Below, piece after piece: positions 15,201 to 24,800 of a DNA stretch of 64,000 nt. The DNA is taken from contig CM082584.2 in NCBI GenBank assembly GCA_040954595.2, positions 5,952,001-6,016,000 of the forward strand. Direction: 5' to 3'. This DNA comes from Balanoglossus misakiensis. Its lineage: Eukaryota > Hemichordata. The notes below the pieces were generated by a model. That model searched no databases. It was not told the origin of the DNA and was given only the letters and a program-made list of their open reading frames with translations. The position numbers were made by a program, and so were the translations under genes. Every line of letters starts with the position of its first letter. The first letter of the stretch is position 1.

Positions 15201-18200
15201 GTGAAATATGGCAACCAGACAACAAGCCGAAAGGCTGCACCTTGGTGGTAAATTATGTCTACAGTTACTTAGAATGTAGTTAAAATTCAAAATTGGACTT
15301 ACCTCTTTTTGTCACTGGAGCGTGAAGTAAAATAAATAGAGACAAGCATGATAAAGCACTTTAAAATAATAAAATATTATACATTTTATTTAAGAGTGAA
15401 AGTCTAATTTCGCACACAGTACAACAGTACAGTGTTTGTGTGTGTGTGTGTATGTTCTGATATACATATTTTCTCTGAGTTCTTAGGTAGTATGGAACAA
15501 ATCATTTTAACATGTTAAAACGCCAATATGGCTAAACAAGGGTAGTCATCCATGAATTGGGTGTGAGAGTAGGAGACTATCGCTCAGGCAAAAATGCTCA
15601 CTTCAAAGAATAATTTGAATGATGTGTAAAGTGAAATCATAAAAGTGTGAAAAAATCGTGCAAGACTGAGACGTCAGTCTCTCACGCCACCCGAGCTTCA
15701 AACTTTGCATTTATTTATTTTTGCTTGGAATGTTAAGGAAATTGTGCCCATTCATATGTGGAGTTATGAATTTGTGCTGGTTGAACAGATACCTGAGAGA
15801 AAGCGTTCTGTTTAGAGCTATACAACACGATTCTGCAGCCGTCCGTTCACGCGACGACACATTTGTCGAATGCATGGGGTTGAATTGATATACAGAAACT
15901 TCACGTTTAAATTTTTCCGATCTGCTCATTTGGCTACAAAACATCTGAAATGACGTCTCTTGTTGTTTACCCACCCTTCAAATGAAAATATTTCAAACCT
16001 CACATGCAATTAAGACTTCTGCAAGATTTAAGCGTATTATTCACTTAATGCCGGGAAATATTACTCTAATCCGAAATGTTATTTTTTCATTAAACTGGAA
16101 ATTAATTTTGCAATATTGAGAAAATATCTACATACACGTCTATCGGACTAATTGAATTATTGGGATATAAACTCAACTGTATTTCTGTGAAACGTGTTGC
16201 CATTGTATATGTTTGAGGGAAGTAAGTCGAGATTATCAGTATTTTATCTGCACCTGATTGACATTCCAAAGGTAAAAAACGTTAAGTCGTTTCCAGCGAT
16301 TCCTAAATATGCAATTTTATTTGATGAAAATACGGATGCAACTGATCAGCCTTGGTCGATGGTGAAGGTGTAATTGCCGTCTTGAAGCTGAACTTGATTC
16401 AAGCAGAATAACTCTAAATTACGACCACCCCCCCCAGTATGTTTCACAATAGATAATCCAAATACACGGGAATACTAATAACAGACTCTTATATCCGAAC
16501 TTTTGTATGCGCGAGGGCGTTTCAATCAATAATTGTAATACATAATTATCGCTAATATCCTCGGATATCAATTTTACATAAACAAATAAGCATACCAGTA
16601 TTTGACTTTGACACATGGAATATTATTGAAAGATTATTGAAACAAATCAATGGTTTAACTTTAAACGAGAAACATTGATTATCATCGCTATATACCTTAG
16701 TGCATATGCACACTAAAATTGACACCAGAGAAACGTCTGATCGCGTGTATTCCTCTGATTTGCCTTTGCTATACGTTTTGTTTCTCAAAGCGACAATTTT
16801 TGTTAAAACCGCAAATTCATAGTTGATAACTGATTCCGAGCACGAACGGACCGAGTGCTTTTTATTAGAAAACGAATGGGGTGTGTTTCTGGCTACTAAT
16901 AACAACCGGACAAAAGGTTAATGTAACATCAACATTTTCAGACCGCGCGCTCATTTGCAAAACCATCTTTTATTGACTCGGTATAATTAAACAGCGACAC
17001 TTACCCAGCATATTGATGCAAGTACCGTCGTTCTCACACGGGTTGACGGTGCACTTTACAACGTTGGGATCATAATCCAGGCCTGTCGAGAGGAACATTA
17101 TGATCAAAGTCACAAATACCTATACTCCAAATCGACATCAGTCGTAAAACGAAAAAAAAGACTAATGAACCCCGTTATAGTTAAATGCACTTTCATGGTT
17201 TTCAATTTCCGTTTGGTGGGGAAAGGACATCGTTTTCATCGGCATTAATTTCGAAGTGGCGAATTTTGTTATCACTGACTAAGAGTTTTCTCCTTGCCGT
17301 CTGCTACAAAAGTGTCTGCAGGCAAAAACAGCGTTAGAAAAAATTATGTACAATACGATAATGCGTATTTTGACGTGCAGAATGTGTAATGCTGATATTA
17401 AATAATTTGGTTTATTCCACAAATCTTAAATGTAACAAATTGTGTCAAATTTGATGTTATTTAATGCAAACGCGCGCGCCATTATGGATTAAGTACAGTT
17501 CGTCACGGTGGTGTAATCGACCAATGTAATAATTCTAATAATGAAAGTGTACGGTTGTGGAAATGTAATAGATAGTTATTTCCTTGTTATTAACCTAGAG
17601 GCTATAGCTCAGGTAACTGTACAATTATCGAATACATACTTTCAACCCTATGTGTTGAAGGCACACTAGGGCAAGTGTGATCGTTCTGAGTGTGTTAGTC
17701 CGTCCGTCCGTCCGTCTGTCTGTCTGTCTGTGTACAAAAATGTGAACTACCTCATACTTTTAAATAATCTGACCAAATGTGGCAAGTTTAAGGGTATTGA
17801 ATATTTTGGTCTAATGGACTAGTGGGCGAAAGGTGCTAAAGTAAAGAAAATCGAATAATCAGTAGAAATGTGGACAAATTCTCCAGGTTTGTACAAAGGG
17901 AAGTGATTTACAGTAGTAAGGAATTCATTTTATGGCATTTTAACTGTACTGTATTTATATATGCATGTAAAATCTAAGCTAATATATCAAAACTACCTGT
18001 ATTTACTTAAATCAAACCATTAAACACATTTCAATTATTCGTATATGGGTTAATGTACATGGTATGATGTTTTTATTACTTCATCAATTAACAAAATTCA
18101 ACATCCATTATGAAATCCAGGCGTGGATCAAGGGCCCTGAAATATTTACTTTGCTTGAAAAGGCATGAAAATACAGTATGTTTCACATTGTAATGTTCAG

Positions 18201-21200
18201 AAAACTGTATTACGTAGAATAGGCGGATGACAGCAAATAAACTTAACATGTCAGCGAACTCAATAACATCACCTGGAGCTAATGCTCGTTTGCAAGAAAG
18301 CAATTCTGTTAATAGACGGAGTTTTTATTGTACGAAGTCCAAAGCTATGGCTTTTATTGTTTCGGCACGGATGACGTCATAAACAGATCAAGCTGTTGGA
18401 CTGATGTACTTTTTATGTTATATTCTGTAATTTTAATGGGAAGAACCATAGTAGTAGAATTCGAAATTAAGAGGTCTGAATCGACATTTTCTACGTGATC
18501 ACAGACTGTGTGCATTTAATTTTCGAGTTTATGACCCATAAGTTATATGCAGAGGTACAGCTAATACTCAGTCCGTCAGAATTTCAACAAAAATGTACAC
18601 AATAATCGAATGGCAATTTATATACATGTATATGTATATTGTATGTGTGACCTCTGAACTCGAAACTTATTCTTTAGTATAGGAATTTACTGCGGTGCAC
18701 AGTACTTTGTATACGAGAGCATTGCAACCACACATGCACCGTATGGATGCCATTAGAAATGAAATTTCCATTTCGATTGAAATCCGGCTTAGGGTGTTAA
18801 TAGGTATCTCCAGCATAAACTTTATCGCAGCATTAAATACGTTTCCAATAACAGGTTTCCCAGACTACATTTCTTGGGGGTTTAAATTTCAAAGCTGGGC
18901 CGATTTGTTGCTGTTCATCAGGTTAACGAGAATTTCGCTGATTCTCTCATTTCCAAAAACATTTGACTGACTTAACGGTTTTACGGTTATCGTCCACTGA
19001 AATGTTCCACTGATGATCAGTTTTTGCCTAGATTTTTTTCTCATCAAAAACCATTTCGGAGATGATACATATACTATGTGAATGCCCTGTGCCCTGTGTT
19101 GCGCTATGAGGCTCGAGAGAGAAAAAATAACCAACATAGATTGTGTGTACGTGTAGATATGTAGATACATGCAGATGAGTCTCGATCCAACCCAAGAAAC
19201 TCACCCGACCGTTAAATTGAAGCGGGCAAGCTCGAACATAACTCTCCCGGGCGACAGTTCACATGTGACTTGTGACATTTCAAAGCTTACTAGTAAGTGC
19301 ATTAGAATAGATATTTCTAGAACTAGGGACACGTTTTCCTACATTTATTTTCTTGACACTTTGCATTGCGTCAGTCATGTTTTGCACAGGAATGCTTTCA
19401 AATCACTCGAACATGCCACGAAGTTGATATCCAGAGTTTAGTAGTCTTTTCATATCATATAAGAAGCAAATATTTGGTAAACACATTTGTGTGTCCAGTT
19501 TGAATGAAAATTGTCATTTCAAATCTATAATAATGTTTTATCGATGTTTTGTTAATCCAGAGGAATATGTTATTGCTGGCAAGACAGCTAACGATTCTAC
19601 ACCAATTACTGTCTGCCAAATATACGTTCAAGCCAAATTCTTAAAATATTCGAATTTGTTGAAATTATTGCTCTGTTGAAATCGCGATTAAATATATGAT
19701 GTCAGTGAATCAACGGAGCGCCCCAATAATTTAAAATGTATGCTCAAAAGCATTAAAAGTGTTTGCGTAGGTTTATTCCCCCATGGTCTGTTTAATTGGA
19801 AAAATAGACTTGCCCCGTTGACTATCAGAAACCACGCCTATAGAAAAGTCATGAAAATATCATAATGATAGTTCGAACTCTAAATGTATGTCAACGAGCG
19901 TATTGTTGAGTTTACGAGCGACTGGAACGCTGGTCGATTGGAAACAGGTCACGTTTATTCGGAAATTACTTTAAAGAACATGTTTATTTAAAGACATTAA
20001 AGAAGTCGTATATTCACACGTGTCACATGAAGTATTGAAAAGAGGCGGGGTGGCCGTGTTTCCTTGTGTCATTATTTGACTTTTGAATCTCTGTTGAGAA
20101 TTCAATGTGAAGTTTTAGATGACTTCAGATTATGGGTCCATTTTACTTGCGTGTCAGTAGCGATCGTAATGCAGCGATCGTAAAGTTTAAGCGAGAAGAA
20201 ATTGTACAGTAAATGTGATCGCGTACCGTTCATTAGTCTCAGAACGCACACTTCTAGTTGACATTTGCACTGTTTGACAGTTACACGCTGGACTCATGTG
20301 AACGCACATGAGTATAATTATCAGTGTAAAAGTCTCGCACATAATCGATCTGAAAGGCCGTTTTCATCTACCTCCTACCTCATAAGCAAATGTGAGCAGT
20401 ATACCTTAAGGATTGCAGCCATCACTGATTTTATCGTGTTCAGGTTTACACAGTATCAACCCTACAGTTAAGCCACACAATCTAGATAAGTAATGGTCAC
20501 AGAATCTCTCTTCTGGAGTCTTTTCGAGGAATCTTTTTGGAAACCACGCGGACTTCCTGTGGCCACAAGCGGTTGAACATAGCAAAAGCCCAAACAGACA
20601 TTAGTTTGCAATGACGAATTATTTGCTCAGGATACTGGAGTTTGACTTTACGTATTCCCGTTATTTCGAGTGATGTCACCACTTGGCTGGGGCAGCCTCA
20701 TCCTCGTGTTAGCCTAACATAATCATACAGTATATTGAAATTACACACTCCCAGTAGTCGTAGACTCTGGTCTAAAGGTTAATTTAAAATATAATCTTGT
20801 TTACCAGGCGTGAAAACGGAACACACGGTGCAAGGTGAGTCACCGAGTTCTGTGCACTTTGTTGTATAGAATTGTAAAAAAATGTATTTGGAAATTATTA
20901 TCCTCGGTGTAAAAAAACACGAACTGTTTCACATTATCCATGTAACATCACTGTGATGCTACCTTTAATTGCTACGCACATTCCCATAAGGGATATCCAG
21001 TTTAGCCGGGGTAGAGTTAAAAGAAGCAGGGTTACTATTATATATCATTTTGTAGGCCGGAGGGTTGGGGAGGGTCGTGATATTTACTGAAGGATTCGCG
21101 CGTAAAATTTCCCTTAAATTTGAGCCGTTCTTACACAATGTTCCGGTTTTCCGTGTCCTTTTGATCTTGATAATTTTTTTACCTTTAGGGAATGTGTTAC

Positions 21201-24200
21201 CTGAATAAAAGGACCCATCTCTCCGCCCGATTAAAATCGAACAGTCCCTGATTGGGTTATTAATATCACTTTATATCCAATTACCTTGCGTTTGTCTCTA
21301 AGGATAAATGGAAACATTTATGATTACATTGTAAAATGAATATACAAATATTTAAATGTGAGAAAATTAGCGACGAATATTAGCCATCACTCTCGTTACT
21401 AGATCAAATTTCAAGAAACCAAACGAATTATCACATAGGTGAGAATGATGCATCATCAGGAGACGGTTCAGAGATTTCGGTGTGATTTAGAACGTGAAAA
21501 AATGTATTTTCTACATTTATGATATATTGCACAGTATTATGTTGATATCACGCGAGAGAATGCGAGATCAGGTCGTCATTTCAAACTTAGGCACTATATA
21601 TAGGTGCTGATCTAACGGCAATGTACCTCTACACCATTTATGCCGGAGTTAAACACTACTCAGGCTCCCGGGAGATATGGTGTATTACTCATGGGCAAAT
21701 GAAGTCCCTGGGACCTGGGGACCCCTGAGGACACCCACGAGTAATACAAGGCAATTCTCTGGTGAGCCTCTCCGTCACGGTGTGCTAGTCTTCTGCGCTT
21801 TGACTTTCCTCATGCGTAGTTTGCTTTAGGGCCATCACAAGCAAAGTTGGATCATTTCAATTTCTGGTTACATTTATCATCACGAATCTGTGACAACAGT
21901 TATATGAACTCTATTTTTCAATATGACTGAGCAACATTGTGTGTGAAAATGGCAATCGAGTCCTCTCCGTTGACCATTACGTAATGATATTTAATTCATT
22001 GCGACACCAGGCACGTCACGAGATGTAAAGTAAACGTATCATTTAGGAAACTGTTTTTTCAAAGCAATTTATCAAATTACTGTGGTTGATTGCACAGTGG
22101 AGTCTAAATATTTCGTTGGTTATATAGAATGAAGAACAAAATAAATTGCAGCGTTTTGCAGCGTGATAGCTCTAATTAGTCTGCGTGAATGGTATATTAA
22201 TGTCTACTAAGGCATTCCTTTGTGATATGAAAATAGACTTTACAACGTCTGAAATACATTCTGTCGATTCTTGACGCGGTTCTTCCATACACTAAAAGGA
22301 TCACACACACAAGCGCCTTTCAAATCAATATCGTGTATTATACCCAATCCATTTTACGGAGGATATATTCTACTATCGACTCGAGAAAGATTTTACATTA
22401 AATATTTCTGTATTAAATTTAATTTGGATTATTCATCTAAATACAGAAGATTCCTATATTTGTTTTCTTTTCCATCTAGTATTCAGTAAAATTTTAAAAC
22501 CATCGTATCCAAGTTATTTCCTACTCCTAGTTTGATGAGCAGAAGTGTGGAGTTTGCCTTTACCAGGTAATTCACGCCGCTAGCCTTTTATATTGTTGCG
22601 GCCTCTTAATTAATCTATGTGACTTCTTTTGTGAGAGTCCTTTACATATTGAATTACGCTGAGGCAGTGTATCCATTTTACAATTTTTAAGTTTACAAAA
22701 ACTTAATTTTCTAAAAGGTATAAATCGATTAAACTTAAAGAAATTTTCAGGCAGAGTTAAGTCAAACAAAGTCACAGTTTCTTCACACATATTATATCTC
22801 TGCTAAATTGAACAGTTGTGTTGACTATACCAGTACCCCTACGGCGACACAGAATGAGTCTGCGAATATAGATTATACACGGCGGAATAAAAGCAATCGC
22901 TGAATGAGCAATTTATTACGTGGTTGAAGTTAACTTTTTGCTGTACGGTAAAATCGGCTTGAAATAAACACAAAAAATGTTGCATTCATTACTGATAAGG
23001 ACCATTGTAAAGGAATTCGCAAATGTGTGGCGCGTCTTTTCCTCTTGTCCACCTGACAAACGGTCACACACCATCTGCCGGAGTGCTTATTATTTTCATA
23101 TGCAAGTACATGTATAAGGGGTTTGTGAAACGTCTTGCAGAGTTAACTTTTGTCGCAATATGGCAAACATTTCCCAAACTAAATTTGCCTTATGTAGCAT
23201 AACACACCGCGGTGTGTTAGCCGAGTGACGACTTCTGCGATGCTTGTATTAACCACAGAATGATAGTTATAACTTTAAAACCTGTTCAGCTCCAAGCAAT
23301 ATCGATATATTGACTTGCACCATTTAATTGACATCGTGCTACTTCTTCGGTCAGTTCTTTGTGCCAAGAATAATGTCAGCAACAATATTCTATGATCCAC
23401 ATAATTAACGCCAAAATTCCAGCCTCAAAAATGCTGGAAATCGATAAGAAACCTCAGGGTTATCCCTTTACGAAGTACCGCGCTCGACGATAATCAGGAA
23501 ACCCTTTCTGTATACACTCTTCATTAGCACTCCAGGATAAACAAATAGAACCATAGTACCTTTTATCCACTCCGGAGCGGTTAAGGTCATGAGGTAATTA
23601 AATACAAACATCTAATTACGGAAACGCATACATATTATTTTTGCTTGGCTGAGTATGAACGGAATCCGGTGCTTGTTTTGTATGCTTAGACGATATCATA
23701 AAGCACGTTGATCAATGACATTGCGCACACTGAAGGAATCAATGCATTCAGATAACATTTTCGCCGTCTCGTACGTTTACTCCCGGGGTTCACTCTCGCC
23801 GTCATGCAAATTTTCCCCGTAGTCTCGTCTGATATTAAACATACTGTAATCATCACCATCACACATCATGGAATGCGTGTGTTTACCGGTTTGGGGTTCC
23901 CTGGCAGATGGATCAAACTGTATCTATTGCCGTCTCTCCCAAATTTTAGTCTCGCTTTGTAGCACAAAGTTCCACGTTATGCATATTCACTTCAGTGTTT
24001 AGCTTCATTGTCGATTTGACACATATACTGTTTATATAGTACGTTATTTCCTCGATGGCAACAATAGATAGTTCCGGTAATGCTCTTTGTAACAAACGAA
24101 TAGCTACCCTGGTGCGTACGAGTACATGTCAAATAGCTTTAGGCACAGAACATGTGTGCACCAGCTATAAGCCACATATCTCTTGTCATATAAACATTTC

Positions 24201-24800
24201 GATATAATCTTTGCTGGCTGTGTATTGTCAGTGACGATTAATTTATGCGAAGTTGGTGTTACTATTTTGCAATATTGTTGTGAATATGAAACCCTTTTTG
24301 ACTAAACTGTTGAAATGTAGCACATATACACAAAATGATATTTTATTCGAAAATATTTTGATTCAATATTGCTTTTCCACACCTAAGATTCCATTGCAGT
24401 ATATTTGCATGTTTCTCTGTGTAAATAGTAACTGAGATATTCCTATACCCATATAAGGCAGACTGGTGTAAAATGTTTCACATTTCTCGCGCGAGGAGTC
24501 AGTAAACTCTAGACAGTATGAAATGAACGTCCCGGCATGAAAACAAAAGCAAATGTTCAAACCTAATTACAAAGCATTTGTGGTGATTAGTGTCGCCACG
24601 CTCTGAGGAAACCCACAAAACCAACAATTGGTTGATTGATTGCTTAGTTGATCGTTCAAGAAATTAATCCACCTCACATACATATCTTTAATGACAAGGA
24701 TGTTGCTCTGGTACTTACCCAGCGAAAGATGCACAACTGTCAGAAAGTAGAAACTGCAGACGATGCAGAACCAATGCCAATATGGTCCTCCCTCGGCCAT
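190..24800 (-). CDS. Adhesion G-protein-coupled receptor (EGF, optional C-type lectin, 2x SUEL lectin, HRM, GAIN/GPS, 7TM), 3' end off the window
   Basis: I rebuilt this gene from splice sites with every phase consistent. Exons in transcript order: 24800-24719, 17082-17005, [optional 14663-14481, 13949-13686], 13185-13120, 12650-12309, 10681-10483, 10213-10104, 9938-9789, 8356-8253, 7423-7232, 7084-7016, 6757-6646, 6557-6408, 5900-5707, 5422-5373, 5010-4887, 4180-4077, 3667-3565, 2850-2697, 2231-2165, 2013-1947, 1658-1564, 1241-1115, 960-784, and tentatively 274-190. Without the lectin cassette this encodes 972 residues to the end of exon 960-784; with it, 1121. The architecture is that of a surface adhesion GPCR: lectin-type ligand binding, GAIN autoproteolysis, then 7TM signalling to G proteins. 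Invertebrate deuterostomes are known to carry adhesion GPCRs with unusual N-terminal modules. The ligand is unknown. The stop codon is not in the window. Order and phases are firm; the tail and the lectin cassette usage are inferred. Confidence 0.9.
784..4180 (-). CDS. Seven-transmembrane region of the adhesion GPCR (nine exons)
   Basis: TM1 is in 4180-4077 ([18 protein letters not shown]). TM2 is in 3667-3565 ([20 protein letters not shown]). TM3 is in 2850-2697 ([20 protein letters not shown]). TM4 is in 2231-2165 ([13 protein letters not shown]). TM5 spans 2013-1947 and 1658-1564 ([17 protein letters not shown], then [12 protein letters not shown]). TM6 and the start of TM7 are in 1241-1115 ([18 protein letters not shown], then [11 protein letters not shown]). 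The end of TM7 is in 960-784 ([16 protein letters not shown]). The CWL extracellular cysteine and the LGVTW and TILNAFQG motifs are adhesion-GPCR hallmarks. For exon 2231-2165 I used the later donor CCA|gtgagt, because the earlier GT would break the frame before CWL. Confidence 0.93.
4887..7423 (-). CDS. GAIN domain and GPS autoproteolysis site (eight exons)
   Basis: The exons are 7423-7232, 7084-7016, 6757-6646, 6557-6408, 5900-5707, 5422-5373 and 5010-4887. Helical subdomain A is seen as [20 protein letters not shown] and [20 protein letters not shown]. Subdomain B is seen as [45 protein letters not shown] and [12 protein letters not shown]. The GPS is split: [12 protein letters not shown], then [14 protein letters not shown] and [14 protein letters not shown]. 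The CAFW, WSTEGC and CxC elements are all present. Family knowledge places autocatalytic cleavage between L and T of HLT, which is intact, so cleavage into two fragments with a tethered agonist (TNFAVLMD) is expected. Confidence 0.92.
7949..7976. repeat. Perfect 12-bp inverted repeat with a 4-base loop
   Basis: TAAACACCAGTG and CACTGGTGTTTA flank TTCC. It lies in the intron between the HRM and the first GAIN exon of the adhesion GPCR. Confidence 0.92.
8253..9938 (-). CDS. Hormone receptor motif (HRM), exons 9938-9789 and 8356-8253, joined by a GC-AG intron
   Basis: Exon 9938-9789 encodes [20 protein letters not shown] and then [14 protein letters not shown]. Exon 8356-8253 encodes [20 protein letters not shown] and then [15 protein letters not shown]. 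The joined CP-x-G, the central C and the W-x-P-x-G-P-D-x-S-x-C pattern match the HRM of latrophilin-type receptors. The frame-correct end of the first exon is AAG|gcacgt, a GC donor rather than GT. No GT in phase keeps the family spacing. The HRM lies just before the GAIN domain, as usual for the family. Confidence 0.85.
10104..10681 (-). CDS. Second SUEL lectin domain (exons 10681-10483 and 10213-10104)
   Basis: Exon 10681-10483 encodes the first half: [16 protein letters not shown] and [16 protein letters not shown], with the YGR motif. It ends in phase 2 at TG|gtgagt. Exon 10213-10104 completes the tryptophan codon and encodes [20 protein letters not shown] followed by [14 protein letters not shown], which contains the intact DPC motif. 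This second copy is therefore the canonical sugar-binding version and differs from the first SUEL domain, which has lost DPC. SUEL domains are typical of latrophilin-type adhesion GPCRs, where the domain contacts carbohydrate or partner proteins. Confidence 0.9.
12309..12650 (-). CDS. First SUEL (D-galactoside/L-rhamnose-binding) lectin domain
   Basis: A single 342-base phase 1-1 exon encodes the whole domain. Hallmarks are an early cysteine ([14 protein letters not shown]), the [20 protein letters not shown] motif with its [23 protein letters not shown], and a terminal half ending [15 protein letters not shown]. In the SUEL/Gal_Lectin family, YGR and a DPC motif frame the sugar site. Here the DPC position reads SDVCPE, so this copy may bind weakly or bind a different ligand. 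Acceptor gcgtgagc/ctgcg and donor cg|gtatgt are both clear on the minus strand. Confidence 0.88.
13120..17082 (-). CDS. EGF-like domain split over exons 17082-17005 and 13185-13120
   Basis: Exon 17082-17005 encodes [16 protein letters not shown], carrying cysteines 1-3 of an EGF domain. Exon 13185-13120 encodes [17 protein letters not shown], carrying cysteines 4-6. Both are in phase 1 and join to a canonical six-cysteine EGF module. The acceptor for the second half is the first AG of a cacag-acag pair; using the second AG would shift the frame. The 3.8-kb intron between the halves holds two in-phase C-type lectin exons, listed separately. Downstream, the second half joins in phase 1 to the first SUEL exon. 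The EGF module probably spaces or supports the lectin domains outside the cell. Confidence 0.8.
13686..14663 (-). CDS. C-type lectin domain cassette (exons 14663-14481 and 13949-13686) inside the EGF intron
   Basis: The two exons together encode a C-type lectin fold: [20 protein letters not shown] and [16 protein letters not shown] in the first, then [16 protein letters not shown], a central cysteine (QDCLEL) and the closing [11 protein letters not shown] in the second. The calcium-site motifs are not canonical: the EPN/QPD position reads APRSSSGRG and the WND position reads WRASRC. Calcium-dependent sugar binding is therefore doubtful. Both exons are phase 1-1 (183 and 264 bases), so the pair can be included or skipped without changing frame. 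Inclusion would insert the lectin between cysteines 3 and 4 of the EGF module; skipping leaves an intact EGF. A coiled-coil-like exon (15044-14972) might instead precede it in another transcript. Confidence 0.8.
14972..15044 (-). CDS. Possible alternative stalk or leader exon before the C-type lectin
   Basis: An acceptor (catttcag) sits directly before an ATG, and the frame reads [20 protein letters not shown] before a donor (G|gtaaatt). The stretch is heptad-like and would suit a stalk. It ends in phase 1 and joins in frame with the C-type lectin exon 14663-14481. It must be entered in phase 0, so it cannot follow the phase-1 EGF exon 17082-17005. If real, it belongs to a separate transcript that starts upstream or at this ATG. 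It could also be a chance open stretch. Confidence 0.28.
17698..17732. repeat. (GTCC)n/(GTCT)n microsatellite
   Basis: Four GTCC units followed by four GTCT units in the first intron of the adhesion GPCR. Confidence 0.93.
21682..21747. repeat. Imperfect inverted repeat
   Basis: GTATTACTCATGGG (21682-21695) pairs with CCCACGAGTAATAC (21734-21747) with one mismatch around a GC-rich loop. It lies in the first intron of the adhesion GPCR and may be a small terminal-inverted-repeat remnant. Confidence 0.7.
24719..24800 (-). CDS. Signal-peptide exon of the adhesion GPCR
   Basis: This 82-base exon starts at an ATG in a good context (gacATGG) and encodes 27 residues beginning [16 protein letters not shown] strongly hydrophobic stretch ([17 protein letters not shown]) follows, which fits a cleavable signal peptide. 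It ends in phase 1 at a strong donor (G|gtaagt). The next supported exon, 17082-17005, starts in phase 1, and joining them gives a glycine followed by [10 protein letters not shown], the start of an EGF domain. The first intron would be about 7.6 kb. The alternative is a signal peptide belonging to another transcript, but no other phase-1 partner is visible in between. Confidence 0.72.

Larger units (their letters stand above)
17083..24718 (-). other. First intron of the adhesion GPCR, no supported gene
   Basis: This 7.6-kb stretch lies between the signal-peptide exon and the EGF exon. It holds only short unrelated open frames, a GTCC/GTCT simple repeat (17698-17732) and an imperfect inverted repeat (21682-21747). 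I found no domain and no further phase-1 exon in it. Confidence 0.6.

Noticed and set aside
15302-15314. Possible 12-base microexon between ccag and gtaagt on the minus strand
   Set aside because: No phase through it gives an open connection to the neighbouring exons.
15788-15957. Exon-like stretch on the minus strand with an acceptor (catttcag) and donor (CTCTCAG|gtatct)
   Set aside because: It ends in phase 2, which puts a stop in the next candidate exon, and it has no recognisable domain.
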